Shown piece after piece: positions 1 through 10,682 of a DNA stretch of 64,000 nt. The stretch is from contig OZ246981.1 in the NCBI GenBank assembly GCA_965232455.1, forward strand, positions 2,542,001-2,606,000, given 5' to 3'. The notes beneath the pieces were generated by a model. That model ran no database searches. It had not been told where the DNA came from and saw only the letters and a program-made list of their open reading frames with translations. The position numbers and the translations under genes were made by a program. Within the stretch, counting starts at the first letter, position 1; each line of letters begins with the position of its first letter. Origin of the DNA: JBFGFX01 sp965232455. Lineage in GTDB: Bacteria; Pseudomonadota; Gammaproteobacteria; Steroidobacterales; Woeseiaceae.

Positions 1-196
1 TCCGACGCCTGCGTTCCGATGCGAAAAATGCCGACGCGGCGGACCAAACGTGACGACGCAGACACGGTGATTGTGCACCCTGTCACAGAATCGGAATCTC
101 GTCTGTCTACAGCGACATTTACATATGGCTGCGGGGATATACTGATCGCGCAGTCTTCTGCCACACATTAAACATAAGCCGCCAAGGAGGACGGTC

Positions 197-3124
197 GTGC
201 CGGTTGAGCAATTCAAAACACAAGTACTGTTGTTGCACAGCCAGCAAAGCACATTGGACGTGCTTTCTACTGGTTTCAACGATCGTTATGCAGTGCATTG
301 TGCAACCAGCGGCACCGAGGCTCTGAATACACTCGGCGACACACCCATTCACGTCATCGTATCGGCGCAAGACCTGCCCGGCATGAGCGGTCTCGACGCA
401 CTTCGTGAAGCGAAAAAACGGTCACCCGACACCATCGCGATTCTCCTCGCCGGCACGGACAAAAACGACGGACTCGAGGCGCTCGTTGGCGACAAGGAAG
501 TCTTCCAGATCGTACGCGGCGAAATATCGCCCGATGCGCTCGAGAACCTCATTGATTCCGCAACCAAGAGCGTACGTTTGCTCGCGCTCTCCGAAGCCTC
601 GAACGATACCGCCGCAAACGTGGACGAACCGTATCACGAAGCCGAACACATCGTCATGGAGACGGCCGAGAACGGTTCCGTCATCATCAGCGATGGCACG
701 GGAACCTTGCCCGTGCTGAAACCCAACAGAATACAGGTGTCGCCGAACGCAGGCGGTCAGGCCGTCGACGTCCTCGTTTTGACGAAGGACGAAGAATTTC
801 TCGTCACCATCAAGGAATCCTCGCGCGGGATGCACAATGTGCATCACGCCGTAACGCCGAGTCAGGCGGAAGACGTCATGCGCGGCGGAAGCGTCGGCGT
901 GCTGGTGACCGACGCGGCGATGGTTGGCTCGAACATAGAGGTCCTGACGCAAAGACTTCGCGCCAATTCACCACGACTGGTTGCCATCGTCGCGGGCCGG
1001 CGGGACGACGGCGAGCTGTTGATGGATCTCATCAATCGCGGCCAGGTCTACCGCTTCCTGCTCAAACCGGTATCACCCGGCAGGGCCCGGCTCGCGATCG
1101 AAGCGTCGGTAAAACACCATCTCGAGGCCGCCGACTCGGCGTTCAAAGGCAAGCCGGCCACCGCGGCAAGCCCGACCGCGAGCCCGACGCCCGCACCAAA
1201 ACCGGCGCCCAAACCCGCACCCAAACCCGCGGCAAAACCTGCGCCGAAACCGGCGGCTAAGGCCGCCACGCCACCGCCGGCAAAACCTGCGCCCGCGCCG
1301 GCCGCGGGGAAGCAGGCGCCGGCGCCAAAGCGAGAGCCCAGAATCTCGGCGGCGACGCAGGCGCATGCAGCCGCACAAGCAAGCGCAAAAAAAGCACCCA
1401 AGATCGACCCGATGCCGGCAACGGCCCCCGAGGATTCATCGCCGATCGCGGACGGACTGGACGACGCGTTCGACGAGGCAAACAGCTTTACCGAAACAGT
1501 GACCGGCATTGCCGTATCGGTCGGACGTTCGCTGACCGGCGCAGCCGAGTCGATGAAAAACAAAGGCAAAACCGCGCCCGCCGCGAGCGTCAATGCGCCC
1601 GTAGCGGCGGCCAGCTCCGGATCGGGCAGCCTCCTCGGCCGACCGATCGTCCTTGCGGCCGCCGCCGGTGTCGTCCTCATCGGCTTACTGTCAGTCTGGA
1701 TGTTTGGCGGCGACGATACCGTGCCCGTCGAAACGACCGTGGCGGAACCGGACGCCGCGCCGACGCCGGCTGTCGCCGAAGCCGACGCGCAACCGGCGCA
1801 GCCCGCGCCGGCTGAACCCGCGGGCAACGCGAGATACGAGCGTTTGTTGCAGCAGGCCCGCGACGCCAGGGCCATCGGTGACATTTATTCGCCGGCCGGC
1901 CAGAACGCCGTCGAGTTGTACCTCGCCGCGCAAAACGAGGCGCCGGGTAACGCGGAGCTTGCAGCGGAAATCGACACGGTAGTCGCCGTGGTGTTCAACC
2001 TTGCCGAAAGCGCTTTGTTGGAAAATCGCAGTACGGACGCGAGCCGTGCACTGCGCGTGCTCGGCATGGCCGATCCGAACAACCCGCGCCTCACCTTCCT
2101 GACCGCTCAGCTTTCACAACAGCAGCTTCGCGGTTTCCTCGACGACGCGCGCGCCGCCATCCGCGAAAACCGTTTCGAGGACGCTGGTCAAGCGCTGGCG
2201 CAGGCGGAATCCATCGCCGGCGGCGACAGCGCGGAGATCGACGCGATCGCAGACGAATTGGCCAATGCACGCAGCGAACAACGCCTCGACGACGTGCTGG
2301 CGCTCGCCGGCCGGCGGCTCAGCGAAGACAGGCTGATCGCTCCGTCAAACGATAACGCCCGCTACTATTTTCAGTTAGCCCTGAATAACGACCCGGGCAA
2401 CACGACCGCCCAGCAGGGACTCGTGGCGGTAGCCAGCAAAATGGTGCTTCGCGCTCGCGCCGCGATCGACCAGGGTAACTTTTCGGCTGCCGAGTCGCTG
2501 CTCGCGGACGCGCGTCTTTTGGATCCGGACAGCAGCGAGTTGTCCGCAGCCACCGATGCCATCGAGAACGCCAAGAACCTGCGCGCGGCGCAGGCGCGAG
2601 CCGCCGCGGAACAACGGCAGGAAGCCGAGCGATTGGCCGCGGAGCGCCAGGCGGCAGCCGAACGCGAGGCGGAAGCCGATCGGCAGCGGCTCGAGGCCGA
2701 GCAAAGACTTGCCGCCGCCGAGGCCGCCGCGGCTGCAGCCGCGGCAGCGGCAGCGGCGGATAACAGCCGGCCGGCTGTTGCGGCTGCCACGGAACCTGCA
2801 AACGCGGCAGGCGCTGCGGCCACCGTCAACGACGACGTCATCGAAACCGTCTCTATCAGCGCTTTGGAACGGATCAGCTACGTCGCTCCGCGCTATCCGC
2901 GAGCCGCACAACGCCGCAACACCTCCGGCTACGTCGATCTCGCGTTCACCGTCACAACTTCCGGGACGGTCGCGGACATCGAGATCACCAAGTCCGAGCC
3001 CGGCACGCTATTCGATGACGCGGCGGTCGAAGCCGTTGAACAATGGCGCTTCAAACCGGCAACCGAGAATGGCCAGGCCGTCCGTAAGCGCGTCGCCGTT
3101 CGCATGTCCTTCGCCCTTCAGTAG
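197..3124 (+). CDS. Double receiver-like / TPR / TonB C-terminal membrane protein
   Basis: 975 residues, started at a GTG six bases after a strong AAGGAGG (184-190). Two response-regulator-like domains lie at about residues 8-120 and 185-305. In the first, the usual phospho-Asp position before LPGMSG reads as Ala; the second keeps an Asp (VLVTDAAM) but lacks the normal N-terminal acidic pair, so at least the first is probably a pseudo-receiver. An Ala/Pro/Lys linker (about 315-410) follows, then one hydrophobic segment (about 478-500), a TPR-like helical region, an Ala/Glu/Arg coiled coil (about 795-860) and a C-terminal TonB domain (APRYPRAA... EQWRFKPA). The inferred topology is cytoplasmic receivers, one membrane pass and periplasmic TPR plus TonB, which could energise an outer-membrane receptor. 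No exbB, exbD or receptor gene is adjacent. The domains are clear; the physiological role is unknown. Confidence 0.85.
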   Translation: MPVEQFKTQVLLLHSQQSTLDVLSTGFNDRYAVHCATSGTEALNTLGDTPIHVIVSAQDLPGMSGLDALREAKKRSPDTIAILLAGTDKNDGLEALVGDKEVFQIVRGEISPDALENLIDSATKSVRLLALSEASNDTAANVDEPYHEAEHIVMETAENGSVIISDGTGTLPVLKPNRIQVSPNAGGQAVDVLVLTKDEEFLVTIKESSRGMHNVHHAVTPSQAEDVMRGGSVGVLVTDAAMVGSNIEVLTQRLRANSPRLVAIVAGRRDDGELLMDLINRGQVYRFLLKPVSPGRARLAIEASVKHHLEAADSAFKGKPATAASPTASPTPAPKPAPKPAPKPAAKPAPKPAAKAATPPPAKPAPAPAAGKQAPAPKREPRISAATQAHAAAQASAKKAPKIDPMPATAPEDSSPIADGLDDAFDEANSFTETVTGIAVSVGRSLTGAAESMKNKGKTAPAASVNAPVAAASSGSGSLLGRPIVLAAAAGVVLIGLLSVWMFGGDDTVPVETTVAEPDAAPTPAVAEADAQPAQPAPAEPAGNARYERLLQQARDARAIGDIYSPAGQNAVELYLAAQNEAPGNAELAAEIDTVVAVVFNLAESALLENRSTDASRALRVLGMADPNNPRLTFLTAQLSQQQLRGFLDDARAAIRENRFEDAGQALAQAESIAGGDSAEIDAIADELANARSEQRLDDVLALAGRRLSEDRLIAPSNDNARYYFQLALNNDPGNTTAQQGLVAVASKMVLRARAAIDQGNFSAAESLLADARLLDPDSSELSAATDAIENAKNLRAAQARAAAEQRQEAERLAAERQAAAEREAEADRQRLEAEQRLAAAEAAAAAAAAAAAADNSRPAVAAATEPANAAGAAATVNDDVIETVSISALERISYVAPRYPRAAQRRNTSGYVDLAFTVTTSGTVADIEITKSEPGTLFDDAAVEAVEQWRFKPATENGQAVRKRVAVRMSFALQ

Positions 3125-3255
3125 GGGCCTAGCGGGAAGCGTGCGCTCCCACCGGAAGCAAACATTCGGCACAAACATGTCCTGATTGGACCATTTGGGC
3201 GGTAACCGATATTCTTCTACCGAGTGTGTGCATTTCCGAGGACGGCATACCAGCC

Positions 3256-3915
3256 ATGGATACGGATCCGGCCAGAGCACGACCGGCAAGAAAACAACAA
3301 CAACGAAGTCTTCGGACGCGACAGAAGTTACTCGACGCCGCACTGGAGGCGTTTTCCGAAAGCGGATTCAAAGGCACGTCAACGCGCGACATCGCTGACC
3401 GTGCGGGCGTCCACCATCCCCTGATCACCTATCACTTCAAGAACAAGGAAGAACTCTGGCGCGCTACCGCCGATCGCGTATTTTCAGAGTTTTCGGCCGT
3501 ACTGCTGGAAGCAAGGCGCGACGCCCAAGGGAAGAGCCCGCGCAAACGCATGGCCTCGATGATCCGCACGTACGTGCACTACTCGGCGGGCAAACCCGCA
3601 CTGCACAAACTGATGTTGCAGGAATCCAGCCGCTCGAGCAGCCGGCTGGACTGGCTCATCGAGATGCACCTGAAACCCGTCTACGAAACCGTCATCGAAG
3701 AGCTGCGCCCGCTCCAGGAACAGGGGATCGCACCCGATGGCGATCCCGCGCTGCTGTTCAACCTGATCCGCGTGGCGTCCGGCGGCACCCTTGCGCTCGC
3801 GCTGGAGATAAAGGACACGAGCGGCATCGATTTTGAAAAACCGGAAAACGTCGACGCGCTTGCCGACATGATTATCAACGTGTTCCTGCCCGGAACGGAT
3901 AACGGCGACAACTAG
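3256..3915 (+). CDS. TetR/AcrR family transcriptional regulator
   Basis: About 219 residues from ATG 3256; a GTG at 3226 would add ten residues. The N-terminal helix-turn-helix is typical of TetR (LLDAALEAFSESGFKGTSTR, then HHPLITYHFKNKEELW). The C-terminal ligand domain carries a run RKRMASMIRTYVHY and is not assignable to a ligand. An Arg/Gln-rich stretch precedes the HTH. The gene stands alone and converges on the XdhC-family gene with a 17-bp gap, so it may act on itself or a distant target. No clear palindrome was found in the 130 bp upstream. Confidence 0.88.
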   Translation: MDTDPARARPARKQQQRSLRTRQKLLDAALEAFSESGFKGTSTRDIADRAGVHHPLITYHFKNKEELWRATADRVFSEFSAVLLEARRDAQGKSPRKRMASMIRTYVHYSAGKPALHKLMLQESSRSSSRLDWLIEMHLKPVYETVIEELRPLQEQGIAPDGDPALLFNLIRVASGGTLALALEIKDTSGIDFEKPENVDALADMIINVFLPGTDNGDN

Positions 3916-3932
3916 TCTCTCTGTTCCAGGCC

Positions 3933-5000
3933 CTAGTCCACCCGGTCATGCATCAGCAGCAGATGGATCTGGGCGACGATCGACAACGCGATCGACGTGG
4001 GTCCCCTTCCCCCGATATCCAGGCCCGCGGGCCCGTGCAGACGACCCTCGAGCCGGGTTGAGGAGTCGCCGAGCTCCGCGAGCAGACGTTTACGTCGATC
4101 CACCGGTCCCAGCAAACCGATATAGGGAACGTCGGTGGCGGCCAGGGTTTGCAGGTATTTTCGATCCGTCAACAGGTGGTGGCTCATCACGACGGCGGCA
4201 TCGAAGCGACTCAGATCGATCTCGTCGCCGATAGCGTCGGCGGAGACGCACACCAGGTCGTGGGCGGCGGCAAAGTCCCCTTTCTCGATGTACGCCGGCC
4301 GGTGATCCTGCAGCACAACCCGCCAGCCCAGTTCGACGCAAAAACGAACGACGGGCTGCGCATCCAGTCCGGCGCCCAATACGAGAATGTTCGGCGGCGG
4401 CCTCAAAACGGAAAACAGCACGCGCACGAGACGTCCATCGACGTCGACTTCCCGCGTACTGGATTGCCCGTTGCGTAGAACGTCCGCGGCCGTTTCCCCA
4501 ATCGCGAGAGCGGCACCGGCGTCGATACCTTTTTCGGCAAACGGCAGCTCCGTGCCGACCACCGTCGAGCCAGGCGCAAGATCCTTATGTTCCGATTCGA
4601 TAACCGTCGCGGCAATGCCTACGCGATCCCCTTCCAGCACCGACAGGATCTGCGTGAACGGTTGAAAACCGCTTGCGGCGTTCAGAGGCTGCAATACGAT
4701 TCGCATCAGGCCTTCGCAGCCCACGCCCAAACCCCAAAGCTCTTCATCGTCTTGCCGCAGATCATAGGTAACGATCTGTGTATCGCCGCTCGCGACGGCC
4801 TGACGAGACCTCTCCGCCAGATCACCTTCCAGACAGCCGCCCGACAACATGCCCTGAAAATCGCCGTCTCCCGAAATCAACATACGTGCACCGGTCTTGC
4901 TGTACGTCGACCCAATCGTTTCATATACGCTGGCAAGCACGAGTCCGGCGGAGTCGTTTTTGCGCTCGGTGAAAAACGTTTTCAGATCCGCGGTGCTCAT
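3933..5000 (-). CDS. XdhC/CoxI family molybdenum-hydroxylase maturation protein
   Basis: 355 residues from ATG 5000; the frame is open further upstream, but that part overlaps the preceding gene and looks non-coding. The XdhC N-domain contains SGGCLEGDLAERS and GLGVGCEG. The C-terminal Rossmann domain starts at PNILVLGAGLDAQP and includes a VVMSHHLLTDRKYL block and PVDRRKR. XdhC proteins bind molybdenum cofactor, help its sulfuration and load it into xanthine-dehydrogenase or CO-dehydrogenase-type hydroxylases. The start overlaps the stop of the VWA gene by 4 bp (ATGA), so the two are translationally coupled. It is the last gene of the cox-like run. Confidence 0.88.
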   Translation of the reverse strand: MSTADLKTFFTERKNDSAGLVLASVYETIGSTYSKTGARMLISGDGDFQGMLSGGCLEGDLAERSRQAVASGDTQIVTYDLRQDDEELWGLGVGCEGLMRIVLQPLNAASGFQPFTQILSVLEGDRVGIAATVIESEHKDLAPGSTVVGTELPFAEKGIDAGAALAIGETAADVLRNGQSSTREVDVDGRLVRVLFSVLRPPPNILVLGAGLDAQPVVRFCVELGWRVVLQDHRPAYIEKGDFAAAHDLVCVSADAIGDEIDLSRFDAAVVMSHHLLTDRKYLQTLAATDVPYIGLLGPVDRRKRLLAELGDSSTRLEGRLHGPAGLDIGGRGPTSIALSIVAQIHLLLMHDRVD

Positions 5001-6196
5001 GCGGCAGCCGGCCTCCTGCGATCGGGTGCGGAAAGCTCCCGGCCCTGGCTCAGCGCCCGGCCGAGAGCCGCAAGACTGTCCACGTTGTGCGCCGGCAAAA
5101 AGAGATCGACATTCGGCAGCATGGCACGAATGCCAAACGCCTTGGGCGCAAAGTCTCTGTAACGCAGCATCGGATTGAGCCATACCAGCCGCCGGCAGGA
5201 GCCGCGCAGCCGCTGCATCTGAAATTCGAGGTCCGCATCGGTGTCACGCTCGAGACCGTCGCTCAACAGGATGACAGTCGCGTTTTGTGCGAGCACCCTC
5301 CTTCCCCAGCCGACGTTGAACGACTTGAGACTCCCCGCGATCCGCGTTCCGCCATCCCAGTCCTGCACGTCGTTGGCTACGAGTGCCAGCGCCGTATCGG
5401 CATCGCGATTTGCGAGGCGCCGGGTAATATTCGTCAGCCGGGTACCGAATACGAAGCTGTGCACGGCCGTTGCCCGCGACGTCATGATGTGAGCGAATTG
5501 CAGGAACATCCGGGAATAGCGGCTCATCGAACCCGAGATGTCGCAGAGAAACACCAGCACGGGCGGTCTCAGTCGGCGCCGCCTTCGCGCCAATTTGAGC
5601 AGCTGACCGTCGTTGCGGATCATCAAACGCATCGATCGACGCAAATCCAGGCGGTCACCGCGGGCATCCAGTCGAAATCGGCGGGTGCGCACATCGCATA
5701 ACGGTTCGATGTCCGCCCGCAACAACTCCTTCGCCTCCTGTTGTTCCGCGAGGCTCATCTCCTCGAAATCCTTGCTGCGCAACAATTCGCGCGCGGAATA
5801 CGACGCCCTTTGCCCCGCCTCGGGAACGGATTCCTCAGCGGGTATGCTCGTGCGCATGGCGCGCAAGGCCTCGGCAACTCGTCGCAGGGTCGCACGACCG
5901 CGATCGGCCGGCAGCTCGTTCGCCGCCAATAATGCAGCCGTCAACCGCTCGAGCAGTTGCGGGTTGCGAAAGTAGATATGGAAGGTCTGATCGAAAAGCC
6001 GGAAATGCGCCGGATCGCCAATCAATACGGCTCGAAGGGCCGAGCAAACGTCGTCGCGCCGCACCACGCCCACACACACGACGGCGCGCAGCGCGTCCAG
6101 CACCTGCGCGGGCCCGACCGGAACTCCGGCCGCACGCAGCGTGCGGCAGAATTGCAGAACGTTGCCGGCCAGGCGGCTTGTTTCGTTGTCGGTCAC
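4997..6196 (-). CDS. coxE: CoxE-like VWA-domain protein
   Basis: 399 residues. The central and C-terminal part is a VWA fold with an intact MIDAS motif (LCDISGSMSRYSR, DxSxS) followed by SFVFGTRLTNITRRL and VILLSDGLERD, the usual CoxE signature. The N-terminal half is helical and Arg-rich. In Oligotropha-type cox clusters CoxE works with the AAA+ protein CoxD to complete the Mo-Cu or Mo active site after apoenzyme assembly. The gene begins 5 bp after the CoxD-like stop and overlaps the XdhC-family gene by 4 bp, so it is inside a tight operon. Confidence 0.88.
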   Translation of the reverse strand: MTDNETSRLAGNVLQFCRTLRAAGVPVGPAQVLDALRAVVCVGVVRRDDVCSALRAVLIGDPAHFRLFDQTFHIYFRNPQLLERLTAALLAANELPADRGRATLRRVAEALRAMRTSIPAEESVPEAGQRASYSARELLRSKDFEEMSLAEQQEAKELLRADIEPLCDVRTRRFRLDARGDRLDLRRSMRLMIRNDGQLLKLARRRRRLRPPVLVFLCDISGSMSRYSRMFLQFAHIMTSRATAVHSFVFGTRLTNITRRLANRDADTALALVANDVQDWDGGTRIAGSLKSFNVGWGRRVLAQNATVILLSDGLERDTDADLEFQMQRLRGSCRRLVWLNPMLRYRDFAPKAFGIRAMLPNVDLFLPAHNVDSLAALGRALSQGRELSAPDRRRPAAA

Positions 6197-6201
6197 GGTT
6201 C

Positions 6202-7107
6202 TCAGGCAGCGCTCCGAATCTCGGCGAGCAACCTCGCCGCTTCGCTACCGCGAATCCGGGCGACGTCGTCCTGATACTTCAGCAGCGAACCGAGTGTGCC
6301 GTCGATGATGTCGGCGTTCAGCAAAACGACGTCCAGCTGCGACAGCGCGTTCGCCCAGTCGATCGTTTCGGCGACACCGGGGGCCTTGTAGAGATCCTGC
6401 TCACGAAGTTTGTGTACGAAAGCAACCAACTGCGCTCGCAGCTCGGCGGCTACCTCCGGCGCCTTTTTTGCGACGATCTGTTCTTCCGCCTCGTAGTCCG
6501 GGAACCGTACCCAGTGATAGAGGCAGCGTCGCCGCAGGGCATCGTGCACTTCGCGCGTGCGATTGGACGTAATGACGACGATCGGCGGCCGATCGGCGCG
6601 GATCGTCCCGAGTTCAGGAATGCTTAGTTGATAGTCGGAAAGCAGTTCGAGCAAAAACGCTTCAAACGGCTCATCGGCGCGGTCAATCTCGTCGATGAGC
6701 AGCACCGGCGATTCGCCGCCGTGGTCACGCAACGCGTCCAGCAACGGCCTTTCAATGAGAAACTCGCGGCTGTACAGAGTAGATTCTACTTCCTCCGCCC
6801 TGCCGACCGCTTCGGCAAGTCGGATAGCCACCATCTGCCGCGGGTAGTCCCACTCGTAGGCCGCACTCGCGAGATCGAGACCCTCGAAACACTGCAAACG
6901 GATCAGCTTGCGACCGAGCGTCGAGGCGAGCACTTTGGCGAGTTCGGTCTTGCCTACGCCCGCTTCACCTTCGAGAAGCAGCGGCCGTCCGAGCGCCAGC
7001 GCCAGATAAACCACCGTCGCCAGATCCCGTTCCGCGACGTAGTCGGCGTCACGCAGCAGCTGCTCGGCCTGATCGACGTCCCGCGGGAACTCGGAGTTGC
7101 GGCGCAC
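6202..7107 (-). CDS. coxD: CoxD-like MoxR-family AAA+ ATPase
   Basis: 301 residues from a GTG at 7107 that lies one base after the TGA of the upstream coxM-like gene; ATG-initiated extensions would run into that gene. Walker A is GEAGVGKTELAKVLAS, Walker B is VLLIDEIDRADEPFEAFLLE, and sensor 1 lies in PPIVVITSNRTREVHDALRRR. MoxR ATPases partner with VWA proteins, here the CoxE-like gene 5 bp downstream, as chaperones for metal-centre maturation. This is the expected CoxD position in a cox cluster. Confidence 0.9.
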   Translation of the reverse strand: MRRNSEFPRDVDQAEQLLRDADYVAERDLATVVYLALALGRPLLLEGEAGVGKTELAKVLASTLGRKLIRLQCFEGLDLASAAYEWDYPRQMVAIRLAEAVGRAEEVESTLYSREFLIERPLLDALRDHGGESPVLLIDEIDRADEPFEAFLLELLSDYQLSIPELGTIRADRPPIVVITSNRTREVHDALRRRCLYHWVRFPDYEAEEQIVAKKAPEVAAELRAQLVAFVHKLREQDLYKAPGVAETIDWANALSQLDVVLLNADIIDGTLGSLLKYQDDVARIRGSEAARLLAEIRSAA

Positions 7108-7108
7108 G

Positions 7109-7906
7109 TCAGCCGCCCGCCAACCGCACCGCGCGTTTCGCCATGACGCCGACCAGATGAGCCCGGTACTCGGCGCTGGCATGCAGATCTTCGTTGAGAT
7201 CGCTCGCGTCGATCCTGATACCGTCAATTGCCGCCGTGGAAAAATCGGCGCCGAGCGCACTCTCCATAACCGGCTCGCGGTAAGCGCAGGCGGCCGCGCC
7301 AGTCACCGCAACGCGGACGCCGTCGTCCGTTTCGGCCACGAAAACGCCAACCACCGCATAACGCGATGCGGGGTTTGGAAACTTCGCATACGCCGCACGT
7401 CTTGGCGTCGGAAACCGCACCCGCTCGATGACCTCATTCGTCTCCAGCGCCGTCTCGAACATGTCGACGAAATAGTCGTCAGCCGGAATGTCGCGCCGGT
7501 CAGTATGGATTGTTGCGCCGAGTCCCAACAGGGCCGCGGGATAGTCCGCGGCCGGATCGCTGTTGGCCACCGAACCTCCAAGCGTGCCCCGATTGCGCAC
7601 CTGTGCATCACCAATCGTGCCGGCCAGTTCGGCGAGTGCCGGAACGGCGTCCCGAACCAGCGAGCTGGCAGCGACCTCGGCATGCGTAACCGTGGCCCCG
7701 ATCACAAGGTCGCGGCCATCGAGCCGCAATCCCCGGAGGGCGTCTATCGCGCCCAAATCGACCAGGTCCGAGGCCCGCGCGAGGCGCAGCTTCATCGTCG
7801 GCAACAGGGTCATGCCGCCCGCGATGACGTTCGGACTCTCCGCCGCGTCGATTATCCGCCTGGCGTCGGCAAGCGACGTCGGACGGTGGTACCTGAATTC
7901 ATACAT
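7109..7906 (-). CDS. coxM: CoxM-like FAD-binding medium subunit of a molybdenum hydroxylase
   Basis: 265 residues from ATG 7906 (MYEFRYHRP). The family FAD motif AGGMTLLPTMKLRLA lies near residue 33 and the second FAD motif TLGGSVANSDPAADYPA near residue 105. The length is near the lower end of the usual 270-295 for CoxM/XdhB medium subunits. The subunit passes electrons from the iron-sulfur subunit to FAD and the acceptor. It lies between the CoxS-like gene (73-bp gap) and coxD. No large molybdopterin subunit is next to it, which is unusual. Confidence 0.9.
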   Translation of the reverse strand: MYEFRYHRPTSLADARRIIDAAESPNVIAGGMTLLPTMKLRLARASDLVDLGAIDALRGLRLDGRDLVIGATVTHAEVAASSLVRDAVPALAELAGTIGDAQVRNRGTLGGSVANSDPAADYPAALLGLGATIHTDRRDIPADDYFVDMFETALETNEVIERVRFPTPRRAAYAKFPNPASRYAVVGVFVAETDDGVRVAVTGAAACAYREPVMESALGADFSTAAIDGIRIDASDLNEDLHASAEYRAHLVGVMAKRAVRLAGG

Positions 7907-7979
7907 TTCGTTGTTTCCGTATTTTGCGGAAAGCCCAGGTCCTGCCGAACGACAAAACTCGTGCCGCACTTACGGCGCC

Positions 7980-8453
7980 TCATTCCCGGCGCATCGCCTC
8001 CGCGCCCGCTCTGACCGCGCGGACGATGTTCTGGTAGCCGGTGCACCGGCACAGATTGCCGTCGAGCCAGCGCCGGATTTCCGCATCTTCAGGCGCCGGA
8101 TTCCGAGCCACCAGGTCCAAAGCGCTCATGATCACGCCAGGCGTGCAAAAGCCGCACTGCAGTCCATGGTGTTCGCGGAATGCCTCCTGCATCGGGTGCA
8201 GCCGGCCATCTCTGGCGAGCCCCTCGATAGTCAGGAGCTCTGCGCCCTCTGCCTGAACCGCAAGCATCGTGCAGCTCTTGACGGACCGGCCATCCACGTG
8301 GACGACACAAGCACCACACTGGCTGGTATCGCAGCCGACGTGAGTTCCGGTCTGACGCAGCTGCTCCCTCAGCATTTCCACCAGCAACGTCCGCGACTCG
8401 ACGTCCGCGCTAACGGATTCGCCATTGAGCGTAAAAGACACGGTGACGGCCAT
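7980..8453 (-). CDS. coxS: CoxS-like [2Fe-2S] small subunit of a molybdenum hydroxylase
   Basis: 157 residues, normal for the family. The plant-type cluster ligands are in HVGCDTSQCGACVVHVDG with a further Cys in SVKSCTML. The second, all-helical cluster has GLQCGFCTPGVIMSA and NLCRCTGYQNIVRA. These eight Cys are complete. The protein relays electrons from the Mo centre to FAD. It lies between coxG-like (66-bp gap) and coxM-like (73-bp gap). The sequence fits CO-dehydrogenase-like and aldehyde or heterocycle hydroxylases equally well. Confidence 0.93.
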   Translation of the reverse strand: MAVTVSFTLNGESVSADVESRTLLVEMLREQLRQTGTHVGCDTSQCGACVVHVDGRSVKSCTMLAVQAEGAELLTIEGLARDGRLHPMQEAFREHHGLQCGFCTPGVIMSALDLVARNPAPEDAEIRRWLDGNLCRCTGYQNIVRAVRAGAEAMRRE

Positions 8454-8519
8454 CAGCGTTCCCTCTGGATCGTTTTTTCCTGCAGCTCCACTCCGAGCGG
8501 CGACTACAGAACACGAACC

Positions 8520-9086
8520 TCAGCGTAACAAAAACCACCAGATCAGCAATACGACGACGGCAATGACAACCGCTTTCAATGTGGTCACCGGCCAGTTCGA
8601 CGCTGCCGGCTCGATTTCCGCCTCCTTTTCCGCGCGCACGGCGTCACGATCGAGTTCGCGGCAAATCTGCGCAAAAAAATCGTCCACCGTTTTCTTGGTG
8701 GCCCCAAGCACCAGCCGCGACCCAACCTGCGCGAGTTTGCCTCCCACTTTGAAATCGGCGGCGTACCGCAACAGCGTCGCACTGTCCTCGGCTACGCTGA
8801 GCGTCACCTCCGCCGTGCCGCGCCCAAACCCCGCGGCACCGGCCTTGCCCTCGCCGACGAGCGTGTAACTTTCCGGAGGATTGAGATTTTCCAAGCGGAT
8901 GCGGCTGAGGAACCTGGCCCGCACGGGACCAACCGCCGCCGCAATCCTCGCCCGCAACTCGGTGTCGCTCACCCTTTCCAGCGACTCGCAGCCGGGTATG
9001 CATCTCTTGAGCACCTCAGGATCGTTGAGCGCCTCCCAGACCGTTTCGCGGCTGTTCGTAATGCGATGTTCGCCGGTGAGTTCCAA
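8520..9086 (-). CDS. coxG: CoxG-like SRPBCC protein with C-terminal membrane anchor
   Basis: 188 residues. The N-terminal 150 residues match the CoxG/SRPBCC fold: MELTGEHRI, ETVWEALNDPEVLKRCIPGC, and GGKLAQVGSRLVLGATKK. The C-terminus is a single hydrophobic helix (VVIAVVVLLIWWFLL), as in CoxG proteins that recruit the hydroxylase to the cytoplasmic membrane. It starts 36 bp after the mmsA-like gene on the same strand, so the cox-like set may be read through from the beta-alanine genes. Confidence 0.88.
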   Translation of the reverse strand: MELTGEHRITNSRETVWEALNDPEVLKRCIPGCESLERVSDTELRARIAAAVGPVRARFLSRIRLENLNPPESYTLVGEGKAGAAGFGRGTAEVTLSVAEDSATLLRYAADFKVGGKLAQVGSRLVLGATKKTVDDFFAQICRELDRDAVRAEKEAEIEPAASNWPVTTLKAVVIAVVVLLIWWFLLR

Positions 9087-9122
9087 ATATCAGAGTTTCC
9101 GTGGGCCTGTCGGCATTCGATC

Positions 9123-10646
<1,524 letters not shown>

Positions 10647-10682
10647 GCTCCCAATGTTCAGCGCGGCGTACAGCGCCGAACG

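Noticed and set aside
3..53. Short in-frame stretch ending in TGA that could be the tail of an upstream gene
   Set aside because: Sixteen codons with no recognisable motif; too little to call.
118..143. TTTACA and TATACT as a promoter before the first gene
   Set aside because: The spacer is only 14 bp, too short for a normal sigma-70 promoter; the -10-like half alone is weak evidence.
1048..1884. Long open frame on the minus strand inside the first gene, Ala/Gly-rich
   Set aside because: It mirrors the Ala/Pro-rich linker of the plus-strand gene and its composition is explained by that repeat.
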